A stretch of 47,891 bases of DNA. Source: an uncultured Fibrobacter sp. GTDB taxonomy: Bacteria; Fibrobacterota; Fibrobacteria; Fibrobacterales; Fibrobacteraceae. The DNA lies in the NCBI GenBank assembly GCA_934700345.1, contig CAKUXP010000024.1:1-47891 (forward strand), read 5' to 3'. This document shows positions 1 to 8,041 of the stretch, in pieces (position 1 is the stretch's first letter; each line of letters begins with the position of its first letter). The notes beneath the pieces were generated by a model. That model saw only the letters and a program-made list of their open reading frames with translations, had not been told where the DNA came from and searched no databases. Made by a program: the position numbers and the translations under genes.

Positions 1-523
1 CGGCCTGCGACTTTGCGCGTTGGACGCTGTCCGCTTTTGCCTTCTTCAACGCGGCGAGGCTGTCATTTTTTAGCTGCTTTTCCTGCGTACCTTTTTCCGC
101 TGCCAATTTTTGGAGACTCCAAGGTTTCGCCTTTACCTTGGGAAGAGCGATGACAAAATTCTTCTGGTTCGAGAGGCTTACCGGATTTCTGTCGCTCTGT
201 ACGGATTCCCCGACAAGGAATTCAAATTTCAATAGCGGGACCTTGAACGAAACATCCGTAAAGACGCGGACCGTTCGAAGCCCGGAAGAATCTCCCAATT
301 CAAACGAATTTTCCAAGAGCGAAGTTTTCGTATTCGAAAAACCGATGGTTAATTTGTGCGTAGCCGCATCGTATTTTTGAAAGAAATTCGGCAAGTTTTT
401 CGCCGACGCAAACTGGAAGCGGAGCGAACATTCCTTAGCCCCGCAGGAATACGCGACATCCTTGATTTCCGCAGCAAAGGCGAAAACCGAAGAGAGCGAG
501 AGAAGGAGCATCCATTTTATCAT
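1..523 (-). CDS. pilQ: AMIN-domain secretin-like protein, N-terminal part (PilQ-like), runs off the window
   Basis: Reading down from an ATG at 523 gives an open frame of 174 codons to the window edge, so the gene is partial. It begins with a signal peptide (hydrophobic LLLSLSSVFAFAA core), followed at about residues 20-130 by a beta-rich stretch with the look of an AMIN domain (RFQFASAKNLPNFF, then KLTIGFSNT). This is the peptidoglycan-binding N-terminus found in PilQ secretins. The start overlaps the pilO stop as ATGA, so it is translationally coupled to pilMNO. A Lys/Ala-rich linker begins near residue 135. In most pilMNOPQ operons a PilP lipoprotein sits between PilO and PilQ; none is here. 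The secretin domain itself is outside the window, so another AMIN protein is possible. Confidence 0.72.
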   Translation of the reverse strand, partial: MIKWMLLLSLSSVFAFAAEIKDVAYSCGAKECSLRFQFASAKNLPNFFQKYDAATHKLTIGFSNTKTSLLENSFELGDSSGLRTVRVFTDVSFKVPLLKFEFLVGESVQSDRNPVSLSNQKNFVIALPKVKAKPWSLQKLAAEKGTQEKQLKNDSLAALKKAKADSVQRAKSQA

Positions 524-1119
524 TGGGCAACCTTCTTGGATGTGTAGGTGGTCAGATTGAACGAGACGGAAATCGTAATCGGTGTCCAGCCGTGAGATTC
601 TGCCTTCTCGATTTCCTGCTTGATTCCCGAATAGCGGGAAATCTTCAGGTCCGTAATCGCAGTCGGGTAGTTGAAGTTCGCAATTTCCGCAAACAGGTAG
701 CCTAGCATGTGATAGCCGGCATTTACCGAAACAGAGTAGCGATGTTCAATGAAAAATTCCCGCTCCGTCGTTCCGCCCGGGCTGAATTTCTGGATCTGGA
801 CGCCTGCGCTTCGGAGAACCGCATACAGGTCTTGCAGACGCATCGGAACCTGCTCCTCTTCGGGGAACATTTCCTTGAGCCGTTCAAATTCCTCTTCCGC
901 CTGGACAAGTTCCGCTTCGAGCTTTGCAATGCGTCCGCGTTGCACGTTAATCTTGTTCAGTTCCGCCTGCGCACTCTGCAGCTCCTGTTCAAGCCTCGTT
1001 TCTTCCTGCGTAAACGGTTCCCAGATATAGGCATACACGAAATAAGCTCCCGCCACTATCAGTAAAACGACAACGACCGCATAGAGAGTTTTCTTGTCTT
1101 TCCAGTCAATAGCCCGCAT
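520..1119 (-). CDS. pilO: type IV pilus inner-membrane assembly protein PilO
   Basis: The 199-residue product has the PilO layout: a short cytoplasmic N-terminus, one membrane helix at about residues 13-31 (TLYAVVVVLLIVAGAYFVYA), a periplasmic coiled coil at about 38-85 rich in Glu/Gln/Leu, then a compact alpha/beta domain. PilO pairs with PilN to form the periplasmic ring joining the PilM/ATPase platform to the secretin. Its start overlaps the pilN stop by one base, and its stop overlaps the AMIN gene by four. Sequence similarity in this family is low, so the call rests on architecture and on position after pilM and pilN. Confidence 0.85.
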   Translation of the reverse strand: MRAIDWKDKKTLYAVVVVLLIVAGAYFVYAYIWEPFTQEETRLEQELQSAQAELNKINVQRGRIAKLEAELVQAEEEFERLKEMFPEEEQVPMRLQDLYAVLRSAGVQIQKFSPGGTTEREFFIEHRYSVSVNAGYHMLGYLFAEIANFNYPTAITDLKISRYSGIKQEIEKAESHGWTPITISVSFNLTTYTSKKVAQ

Positions 1120-1727
1120 TATTTCGCCCCTCCTTCAAGTCCGAGATCCGACTTTATTTCGGCCTTGATAACGAAGTTGTAGGCTTCTTCCCCTTCGACC
1201 TTGGTAGTCGAGACATCGATAAGCGTCACCGTGTTGAAGCAAGCCTGCTTTTCGAGCTTGACCATATACTCAGCCACTTCCGAAAAGTCAAACGTCATGC
1301 CGCGAAGCTCCATGTCAAACTGGGAGATCTGGTTTAGCGATACGAGCCACATGTTCGGAGGCATCATCGACGAGATGTTCTCAAAAAGAATCACCCAGCG
1401 CTTCTTGCTCACCTGGATGGACTTTAACCCGTTGTTCTTTTGGGCGATGGCCTTGAGCTTAGCATCGAGAGACTTGATCTTTTCGAGAAGCGGACGCTGT
1501 TTTTCGACTTCCTCCTTCGTCGAATCGACATTCCGCTGCAAGGAATCGATGGTTTCCGTCACATAGGACTGGATCATGAAGACAACGACAAGCATGGTGA
1601 GAAGCGCAACCGACGGCCATACGACACGCCGATCGACAATCCACGAAAAGTCGATTTTCGTCTGCCGATATTCCACCGGCAGCAGGTTGATTTCCACGCA
1701 AAGCGATTTTTTCTTTCCCTTGGCCAT
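1119..1727 (-). CDS. pilN: type IV pilus assembly protein PilN
   Basis: The 202-residue protein carries the PilN signature INLLP at residues 13-17, the cytoplasmic peptide that docks into the groove of PilM. A membrane helix follows at about 36-53, then a coiled coil (about 55-100) and a small periplasmic domain. It lies directly after pilM with no gap and overlaps pilO by one base, the standard pilMNO order. PilN would link cytoplasmic PilM to PilO in the alignment complex of the pilus machine. Confidence 0.9.
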   Translation of the reverse strand: MAKGKKKSLCVEINLLPVEYRQTKIDFSWIVDRRVVWPSVALLTMLVVVFMIQSYVTETIDSLQRNVDSTKEEVEKQRPLLEKIKSLDAKLKAIAQKNNGLKSIQVSKKRWVILFENISSMMPPNMWLVSLNQISQFDMELRGMTFDFSEVAEYMVKLEKQACFNTVTLIDVSTTKVEGEEAYNFVIKAEIKSDLGLEGGAK

Positions 1728-2819
1728 TTAGAACTTCCTTAAGGCAAGTCCCAGAGCGGGAGTATAGAGATTCGAGAGAGACAAGGAAACGCCGCCTTCG
1801 GGAGCCGCTTCCGGTTCGCACGGGATACTCGCAAACGGATTGATGGGTTCGCTTTCGATATCCAGTTTTTCCTTGAAGAATTCGCACACGCCGGGCAGGT
1901 TCGCTCCGCCGCCGCAGACAAGAAGCCTATCCGGCTTTTCTCCGAACTCGGACGTCGAGAAATACCGAACGCCAAATTCGACCGCGCTGACGATTTCCTC
2001 GTAGGCGAGCTGCAACGCCGATTCCACTTCGGCAACCGAGCGATCCTTCACCATCGTCAAGTCGTTCTTTTTGAACATTTCGTGGCATGTCGCTGCGTCG
2101 ATTCCCAAGTGGCGCGTTAAAGTCGAAACGACGGAATCCACCGTTCCACTAGTCAAGGTCCGGACAGAATGGAAGTTTCCATGATGAAGGAACGTGATCG
2201 TCGATTTCTTTTCGCCCACGTCAAAAAGGGCTACAGTTTCTTCGGACCTGTCATCGGGAACCGTCGCCGCGTATGCGTTGGCAATTCCGAAAACATCGAC
2301 ATCGATTGCGTCGAGCCGAAAGCCTGCGCCGGTAAATAGTTTCGCATAGTCCGTAAGAATCTTGTTTTTTGCGGCGACGACCAGGGACTTCACCTCGCCG
2401 TTCGCATCCCTTTCGACAACCTGGTAGTCCAGCATGATGTCCTGGTCATCAAATGGAGGCTTCGCCTGCGCCGTCTGGACCACGATTGCATCTTCATTGC
2501 CATTTTTCGGGACCTTTGCGACACTCTTGTCTGCGAGGACGCCTGCGGCCCAACTGATCGATGCGACGATATCGTCCTTGGAAATGTCCGGGAAATTCCG
2601 GGTCATCAGGCGCACGATAGCTTCGCGAAGCTTCGCTTCGTCTTGAATTTCATTGTCCACCAGGGCGCCTTCGGGCGTTGGCTCCATATCGAAGCCCATC
2701 ACGCGAGGGGCAAAACCGCGCCCGTGATGCACACGGACGACCTTGATGCAATAATGACCGATGTCCACGCCAATCGTCTGGCGTTCACCGCGGATTTTAG
2801 CGATAAGATTCAATGCCAA
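1728..2819 (-). CDS. pilM: type IV pilus assembly ATPase-like protein PilM
   Basis: The product (363 aa) is an FtsA/actin-like protein. A phosphate-1 motif IGVDIGHYCIKVV is at residues 16-28, a second phosphate loop FDVGEKKSTI at about 199-208, and the adenosine motif VCGGGANLPG at about 301-310. PilM is cytoplasmic and recruits PilN. The start is a TTG at 2817-2819, preceded nine bases upstream by AGAGG; no in-frame ATG lies nearby. It is the first gene of the pilus operon and is served by the promoter at 2856-2884. Confidence 0.93.
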   Translation of the reverse strand: MALNLIAKIRGERQTIGVDIGHYCIKVVRVHHGRGFAPRVMGFDMEPTPEGALVDNEIQDEAKLREAIVRLMTRNFPDISKDDIVASISWAAGVLADKSVAKVPKNGNEDAIVVQTAQAKPPFDDQDIMLDYQVVERDANGEVKSLVVAAKNKILTDYAKLFTGAGFRLDAIDVDVFGIANAYAATVPDDRSEETVALFDVGEKKSTITFLHHGNFHSVRTLTSGTVDSVVSTLTRHLGIDAATCHEMFKKNDLTMVKDRSVAEVESALQLAYEEIVSAVEFGVRYFSTSEFGEKPDRLLVCGGGANLPGVCEFFKEKLDIESEPINPFASIPCEPEAAPEGGVSLSLSNLYTPALGLALRKF

Positions 2820-2855
2820 AATAAAACCTCTGTTCCTAAATCCGGAACTCTTTTA

Positions 2856-2884
2856 ATTCTACCTTTCCAAAAGCCCGATGTCAA
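2856..2884 (-). promoter_or_regulatory. sigma70-type promoter of the pilMNO operon
   Basis: On the minus strand TTGACA (2884-2879) is separated by 17 bp from TAGAAT (2861-2856). This is a perfect -35 and a 5/6 -10 box. Transcription would start near 2849, about 30 nt before the pilM TTG start. Confidence 0.75.
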
Positions 2885-2972
2885 TAGGATTTTTTCATAA
2901 TCGATAGAAAAAACAAGCACTTAGTGTGTTTTTTTTGGAAAAAGTCCCGGTTGAATCGATGGGTTGCGGGGT

Positions 2973-3052
2973 GTCAGAGCTTAGAGCAGAGAGCTTAGTC
3001 GAGAGAATCTAGGGACTAGGGATTAGACGTCAACAGTTCCAAGCCCTAAGCT
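2973..3052. repeat. intergenic permuted-word repeat, copy A
   Basis: This stretch is built from short recurring words (CAGAGCTTAG, GAGAGCTTAG, GAGAGAA, GGGATTAGACGTC, CCCTAAGCTC). The same words appear in different order and orientation at 27850-28110 and 41935-42260. It lies between pilM and the PilZ gene, and the last codons of the PilZ gene run into it. Confidence 0.6.
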
Positions 3053-4058
3053 CCGACTTCCGCCTTTCCTGGAAGATATACTGCAAAACATGTTCCTGGG
3101 TTTCCCCAAAGTCACCGATAAACGACGCGCTGTGATCGATTCCTCCCGTTTTCACATCCTTTTCCCCCTTGTGCAAAACGCGCAGAATGCGGACGTCCAG
3201 CAATTCTTCTCCAAAACCCGGCAAGAGGAACCGGATGCGGACAAGCGCATTCTCGTTCAAGGCCTCGGGAAGCGCGAGAAGGATACCACCGGCGGAAAGA
3301 TCGATCAAAAATCCGTCCATTTTCTTTTCGCCCACTTCCAGATGCACGGGGAAATGCACTGCCAGACGAATCCAGCGACGAAGCTGTTCCTTGTGAATTT
3401 TTGTCGAATGTTCCAGAATCAGGTTTTCCGAATCATCAACTCCTAGGACCCGGACCCTTGCGGAATAGATCGCTTCGCCGGGAATGTTGAAACGGACTCC
3501 GATTTTTCGTCCCAGATATTCTCGGGGGAATTTTACGCCTTCGGTAGAAACGCACCAGCAACGTTCGTTTAGCGAAAGAATCTTTCGGTGAAGCATGTGC
3601 GCTTTGCTGCTGCGTTCTGGCGGGACAAGCGTCACATCCATCCCCGAGAGGAACTGCCGCGTGGAAATATACGAGAATTTCGATGCGTTCTCAAGATGTC
3701 CCAGCTTCTTCCGAAGATTTCCGATGGTGTCGCAATCCACGGGCGAGATATTTTCCACGCCGTGATTTAATTTGTACACATCGTTTACCGCTTCCTCGAA
3801 AAGAAGCGGCGAGTTCAGGACAGAATCCTTGTTGGAAAACGAGGATTGGCGGACCAGGCGTTCGAGCATCTCCTGTTCGATTCCCGATAGGTGAAACCGC
3901 TGCACCTTTTCGTCGAACTTGTCCGAAGCGAACATTTTTCCAAGTTCCCGACGTCGATTGCTCCGGCTGATTTCCACCAATACGATCAGCACGAGGAAGA
4001 GCGTCGCGATGAAAAGCGCCCAGAAAAGCATCTGCACCGAAACAGGAAACGGGAACAA
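3030..4058 (-). CDS. membrane-anchored PilZ-domain (c-di-GMP receptor) protein
   Basis: A single N-terminal membrane helix (MLFWALFIATLFLVLIVLV) is followed by a cytoplasmic region of about 180 residues with a YcgR-N-like beta segment, then a C-terminal PilZ domain. Both c-di-GMP binding motifs are intact: RRWIR (RxxxR) and DLSAGG ((D/N)xSxxG). I chose the TTG at 4056-4058, four bases after a GGAGG that lies in the end of pyrX. The ATG at 4031, directly before the membrane helix, is the alternative, and the frame also stays open upstream through pyrX. The gene appears to belong to the pyr operon. The final residues (about KSELRAWNC) are encoded by an intergenic word repeat, so the original C-terminus may have differed. 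Its target is unknown. Confidence 0.8.
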   Translation of the reverse strand: MFPFPVSVQMLFWALFIATLFLVLIVLVEISRSNRRRELGKMFASDKFDEKVQRFHLSGIEQEMLERLVRQSSFSNKDSVLNSPLLFEEAVNDVYKLNHGVENISPVDCDTIGNLRKKLGHLENASKFSYISTRQFLSGMDVTLVPPERSSKAHMLHRKILSLNERCWCVSTEGVKFPREYLGRKIGVRFNIPGEAIYSARVRVLGVDDSENLILEHSTKIHKEQLRRWIRLAVHFPVHLEVGEKKMDGFLIDLSAGGILLALPEALNENALVRIRFLLPGFGEELLDVRILRVLHKGEKDVKTGGIDHSASFIGDFGETQEHVLQYIFQERRKSELRAWNC

Positions 4059-4059
4059 G

Positions 4060-5293
4060 CTACCTCCAGATTCCCGCGATGTAAGAACCCAGGATCCGCC
4101 CCGAAAGTTCCCTCCCCAGGAAAGGGGAATTTTCGACGCCACCGGCAAATGTCCCGGATTCGACGCGGGTGTTTCCCGCCGGATCAAAGAGAACCGCGGA
4201 GACATTCTCTCCCGGAGCCAGGTCAACCGGTGCCGCTCCCGCAATTTTTGCCGGATTTTCCGAAAGAAGTTCCACCGCCCGCGAAACCCCGAGCCGTTCG
4301 GAAAGCCTGTTCCAGATCATCGGCAAGGCGATTTCTAGCGAAACAGCCCCGGGAACCGCAGCTTCGAAATTCACTTCCTTGTCTTCCCGGTGTACAGGGA
4401 AATGGTTGAAGCTTACCGCCTGCACGGTCCCGTCGGCAAGGGCTTCCCACAAGGCTTCCCGGTCTTCGGCGGATCGGAGAGGCGGATGCAGGTTGAGGTT
4501 CGTATCGAGGCTTTTCAGGTCCTCGTCAGAAAAAAGCAAATGATGAACGTCAACGTCGCACGTCACATCGAGCCGCATTTCGCGGTAGCGACGGATCAAG
4601 TCTAGCGCAGCCTTCGACGTAACCTGCTTGATGTGAAGCGGGACGCAAAGCCAGCGGGCCATTTCGAGTAAGGCGAAGAGCGGAATCGTTTCCGCCTGTT
4701 CGGGAACCCCTTTCATTCCTATCATGTCGGAAAAGTTTCCCTCGTTTATAAAGCCGCCATGGGCAAGGGAATCATCGTAAGGGAGAAAGAAGAACCTCTT
4801 TCCGGTCATTGCGCCGTATTCGAGAGCAAGGCGCAGGAAACGCAACGTTCCGAAGGATCGGTTTCCGTCGCCAAATCCCGAGACGCCGCCGTCGGAAAGT
4901 TCGCGCATTTCGGCAAGCGCCTTCGACGCATAGCCTTGGCTTATCGCGCCGAGAATCCGGATATCGAGACCGCCTTTTCCGAGGGCAGACTTTTCCGCGA
5001 CCAGGCGCCAGATGCCATCGACCGGATTCGCCGCGCTTTCGTAAAGCCCGCCGGAAAAGCCGCCGCGGCGCATCGCCAAGAAACCGGCCCGATACGTATA
5101 GATATCATCTCTCGACGGTTCCTGGAAATCGATTCCCAGCGCAAAAAGTCCGGGAAGGAGCAGGGCGCCGTTTCCATCCACGGTCGGTGTTCCTTCCGGT
5201 GCAACGTCCCGCCAGACGCCATCGACAATCGCAACGGTCTGCGCCGACTCGAGCTTGCCATGCACAAAGGGGCAGACATTTTTCAAGACAACA

Positions 5294-5301
<8 letters not shown>
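4060..5301 (-). CDS. pyrX: dihydroorotase-like protein without metal ligands (PyrC' / PyrX type)
   Basis: The 413-residue product aligns along its length with class I dihydroorotases (PGLFALG, NEGNFSDMIGMKGVPEQAE, DVHHLLFS, DTNLNLHPPLRS). Key catalytic positions have changed. The first zinc motif HxHLRxPG reads GIDFQEPS at about 56-63; the usual HVST histidine is Gln (KQVTSK); and the TDHAPH aspartate region reads FNHFPV. It should therefore be inactive. In Pseudomonas and relatives such PyrC' proteins are structural partners of aspartate carbamoyltransferase; a similar role here is inferred from its place directly after pyrB. The ATG at 5301 has GGAGG eight bases upstream and overlaps pyrB by eight bases. 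A true pyrC should lie elsewhere. Confidence 0.85.
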
Positions 5302-6228
<927 letters not shown>

Positions 6229-6232
<4 letters not shown>

Positions 6233-6792
6233 ACATTCTCCACTTGTACAAGATAGACAGCCGTTTCCGGATCTCCCGGTTCGATTAAAACGCGCACTTC
6301 CTCGTTTTCGAGCGTCTTGACCGAAAGCCCCACAGCGTCTGCGGCAATCGGAAGCTCCCTATGCCCGCGATCGACCAGTGCGCAAAAACGGATCGCTGCC
6401 GGACGTCCCATGTCGAGGATCGCCTGGATTGCCGCCCGAACCGAACGTCCCGTATAGAGGACGTCATCGACAAGGATGACGGTCTTTCCTTCGACGGAAA
6501 CGGGCATTTCCGTGATGCGCATTTCGGTGACGGCAAGAGGCCGCCTGTAATGGAAATCGTCCCGGTAAAAAGTCGCGTCGAGACTTCCGCACGGAATATC
6601 CCGCGAGTAACGCTTCGAAAGGCGAAGTGCGAGCTTTTTCGAAAGCGGGATTCCCCGACTGGCCATTCCGAGAACGAGGACATTATCCGCCGAGGGAATC
6701 ATTTCCGCAACGGCCGAGGCCATTCTGTCGAGAGCCGTTTCCATCGCCCGGGCGTCTAGCAAAAGACGGATCCGTTTGCAATTATCCTTCAC
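6229..6792 (-). CDS. pyrR: bifunctional pyr operon regulator / uracil phosphoribosyltransferase PyrR
   Basis: The PRPP-binding loop VILVDDVLYTGRSVRAA is clear near residues 104-120, together with the RGIPL and YRDDF segments of PyrR. The start is taken as the GTG at 6792, six bases after AAGGAG, giving a normal-length protein of 187 residues; an in-frame ATG at 6843 would add 17 residues unlike the family. PyrR in other bacteria binds pyr mRNA in response to UMP and may also make UMP from uracil. The short leader here (under 80 nt to the divergent gene) shows no obvious anti-terminator hairpin pair, so the regulatory mode is open. Confidence 0.93.
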
Positions 6793-6872
6793 AGCAAGCT
6801 CCTTTTTCGAGTTTTTTCCAAAAAGAAAATGTAGTTTTATCACCGAACAAAAACAACCGGAGATTTCAAGTT

Positions 6873-7421
6873 ATGTTCAATCAGCTCGATATGCCGAAAA
6901 GCGGTGAAACCATCGCCATCATCAAGACAAACCACGGCGAAATGCGCGCACGCCTCTTCCCCGAAATCGTCGGAGAATGCGCAACGAACTTCATCGAACT
7001 TGCGAAACAGGGCAAGTATGACGGAGCGCCTTTTCACCGGATAATCAAGGGATTCATGATCCAGGGCGGTGACTTCACCCGCAAAAACGGAACGGGCGGG
7101 CATGCGGCAAAAGGTCCCGGAACGACTATCGGCGACAAATACGATGCGAAACTCTCGCATCTCCGCGGAGCGCTCAGCTGGGCGAAGACGATGATGCCAC
7201 ACTCCATTGGAAGCCAGTTCTTCATCGTCCATCCGGCAGAGGGAACGCACTTTCTCGATCACCCGGAAAACGGCGGGCCGGCAGAAGGCTACTCCGTATT
7301 CGGACAGCTCTTTGACGGTTTCGATGTTCTCGACGAAATCGCAAAAGTCCGTACGGACGCAAACGACCGTCCCTACGACGACGTGGTAATCGAATCGGTC
7401 AAGATCGAGACCTTCGCCTGA
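6873..7421 (+). CDS. cyclophilin-type peptidyl-prolyl cis-trans isomerase
   Basis: The 182-residue protein has the cyclophilin core: FHRIIKGFMIQGGDFT, GTGG, GGALS-type LRGALSWAK, GSQFFIV, and FGQLFDGFDVLDEIA. There is no signal peptide, so it is cytoplasmic. The catalytic Arg of FHRI is present. The ATG at 6873 follows CCGGAGA by about ten bases; the frame is open further upstream but that part lies over pyrR on the other strand. It is divergent from pyrR and transcribed toward tRNA-Ala. Confidence 0.93.
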   Translation: MFNQLDMPKSGETIAIIKTNHGEMRARLFPEIVGECATNFIELAKQGKYDGAPFHRIIKGFMIQGGDFTRKNGTGGHAAKGPGTTIGDKYDAKLSHLRGALSWAKTMMPHSIGSQFFIVHPAEGTHFLDHPENGGPAEGYSVFGQLFDGFDVLDEIAKVRTDANDRPYDDVVIESVKIETFA

Positions 7422-7470
7422 TTTTTCCAGAGCGATTCCAGGCGATTTTCAAAATTTTTGAAGTCGCCCC

Positions 7471-7499
7471 TTGACAAAAAAAGTTTTTTTTTCTCAATT
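7471..7499 (+). promoter_or_regulatory. promoter of tRNA-Ala
   Basis: A perfect -35 TTGACA (7471-7476), a 17-bp T-rich spacer and a TCAATT -10-like box (7494-7499) lie just upstream of the tRNA start at 7514. Confidence 0.6.
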
Positions 7500-7513
7500 T
7501 GGAACACTCTAAC

Positions 7514-7587
7514 GGGGTTATAGCTCAGTTTGGTAGAGCACAACGCTGGCAGCGTTGGGGTCAGGAGTTCGAATCTCCTTAGCTCCA
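7514..7587 (+). tRNA. tRNA-Ala, anticodon GGC
   Basis: A full cloverleaf folds. The acceptor is GGGGTTA/TAGCTCC (two G-U pairs), the D arm GCTC/GAGC, the anticodon stem CAACG/CGTTG with loop CTGGCAG giving anticodon GGC, and the T arm AGGAG/CTCCT with TTCGAAT. The discriminator is A. CCA is not encoded. Confidence 0.97.
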
Positions 7588-7626
7588 TATAGGAAAAGAC
7601 CGGTTTTGTCCGGTCTTTTCCTATAT
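7587..7626 (+). terminator. intrinsic terminator of tRNA-Ala
   Basis: A 17-bp perfect stem (7587-7603 with 7610-7626) around a TTTTGT loop lies directly after the tRNA; its 3' arm contains a T run. Confidence 0.8.
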
Positions 7627-7712
7627 CCAGTCAAAAAAGCGATGAGACCCCCTGACATGGGAAGTGGAGTTCGACAAGCGAAAGCCATTTTCAAGACTTC
7701 TACATTAAAATT

Positions 7713-8036
7713 ATGCCGACATCATTCGAATACATCGCCACGGTCCTAGAAAAACTTAAGCCTTTCGGACAAGCCAAGATTCGAAAAATGTTTGGCGAAT
7801 TTTTGGTCTATCTCGACGAGCATCTGGTACTTTCCGTCTGCGACAATACGGTCTTTGCCAAAAAGTTTCCAGAACTCGAAGAATTGCTGCAAGATGCGCC
7901 CTGCGGAGTTCCCTATGACGGCGCCAAGGAACATTATATCGTCGATGTGGAAGACCGGGAACTTTTAAAAAGGCTAATCCCGCTGCTGAAAAGGATTGCT
8001 CCGGAGAAAAAGAAGCTATCTTGCAAAAGCAAATAG
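7713..8036 (+). CDS. TfoX N-terminal domain protein
   Basis: The 107-residue product matches the TfoX/Sxy N-terminal domain: RKMFGEFLVYLDEHLVLSVCDNTVFAKK, with the usual R-x-M-F-G and a YLD-G-like turn. Family members include competence regulators, but stand-alone N-domains are of unknown role. There is no Shine-Dalgarno; a -10-like TAAAAT sits one base before the ATG and TACATT six bases before it. The gene ends five bases from the convergent res gene and marks the left edge of the defence cassette. Confidence 0.8.
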   Translation: MPTSFEYIATVLEKLKPFGQAKIRKMFGEFLVYLDEHLVLSVCDNTVFAKKFPELEELLQDAPCGVPYDGAKEHYIVDVEDRELLKRLIPLLKRIAPEKKKLSCKSK

Positions 8037-8041
8037 GCCGG

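Noticed and set aside
6793..6872. PyrR-dependent attenuator upstream of pyrR
   Set aside because: The gap to the divergent cyclophilin gene is only 80 bases, and no anti-terminator/terminator pair is apparent.
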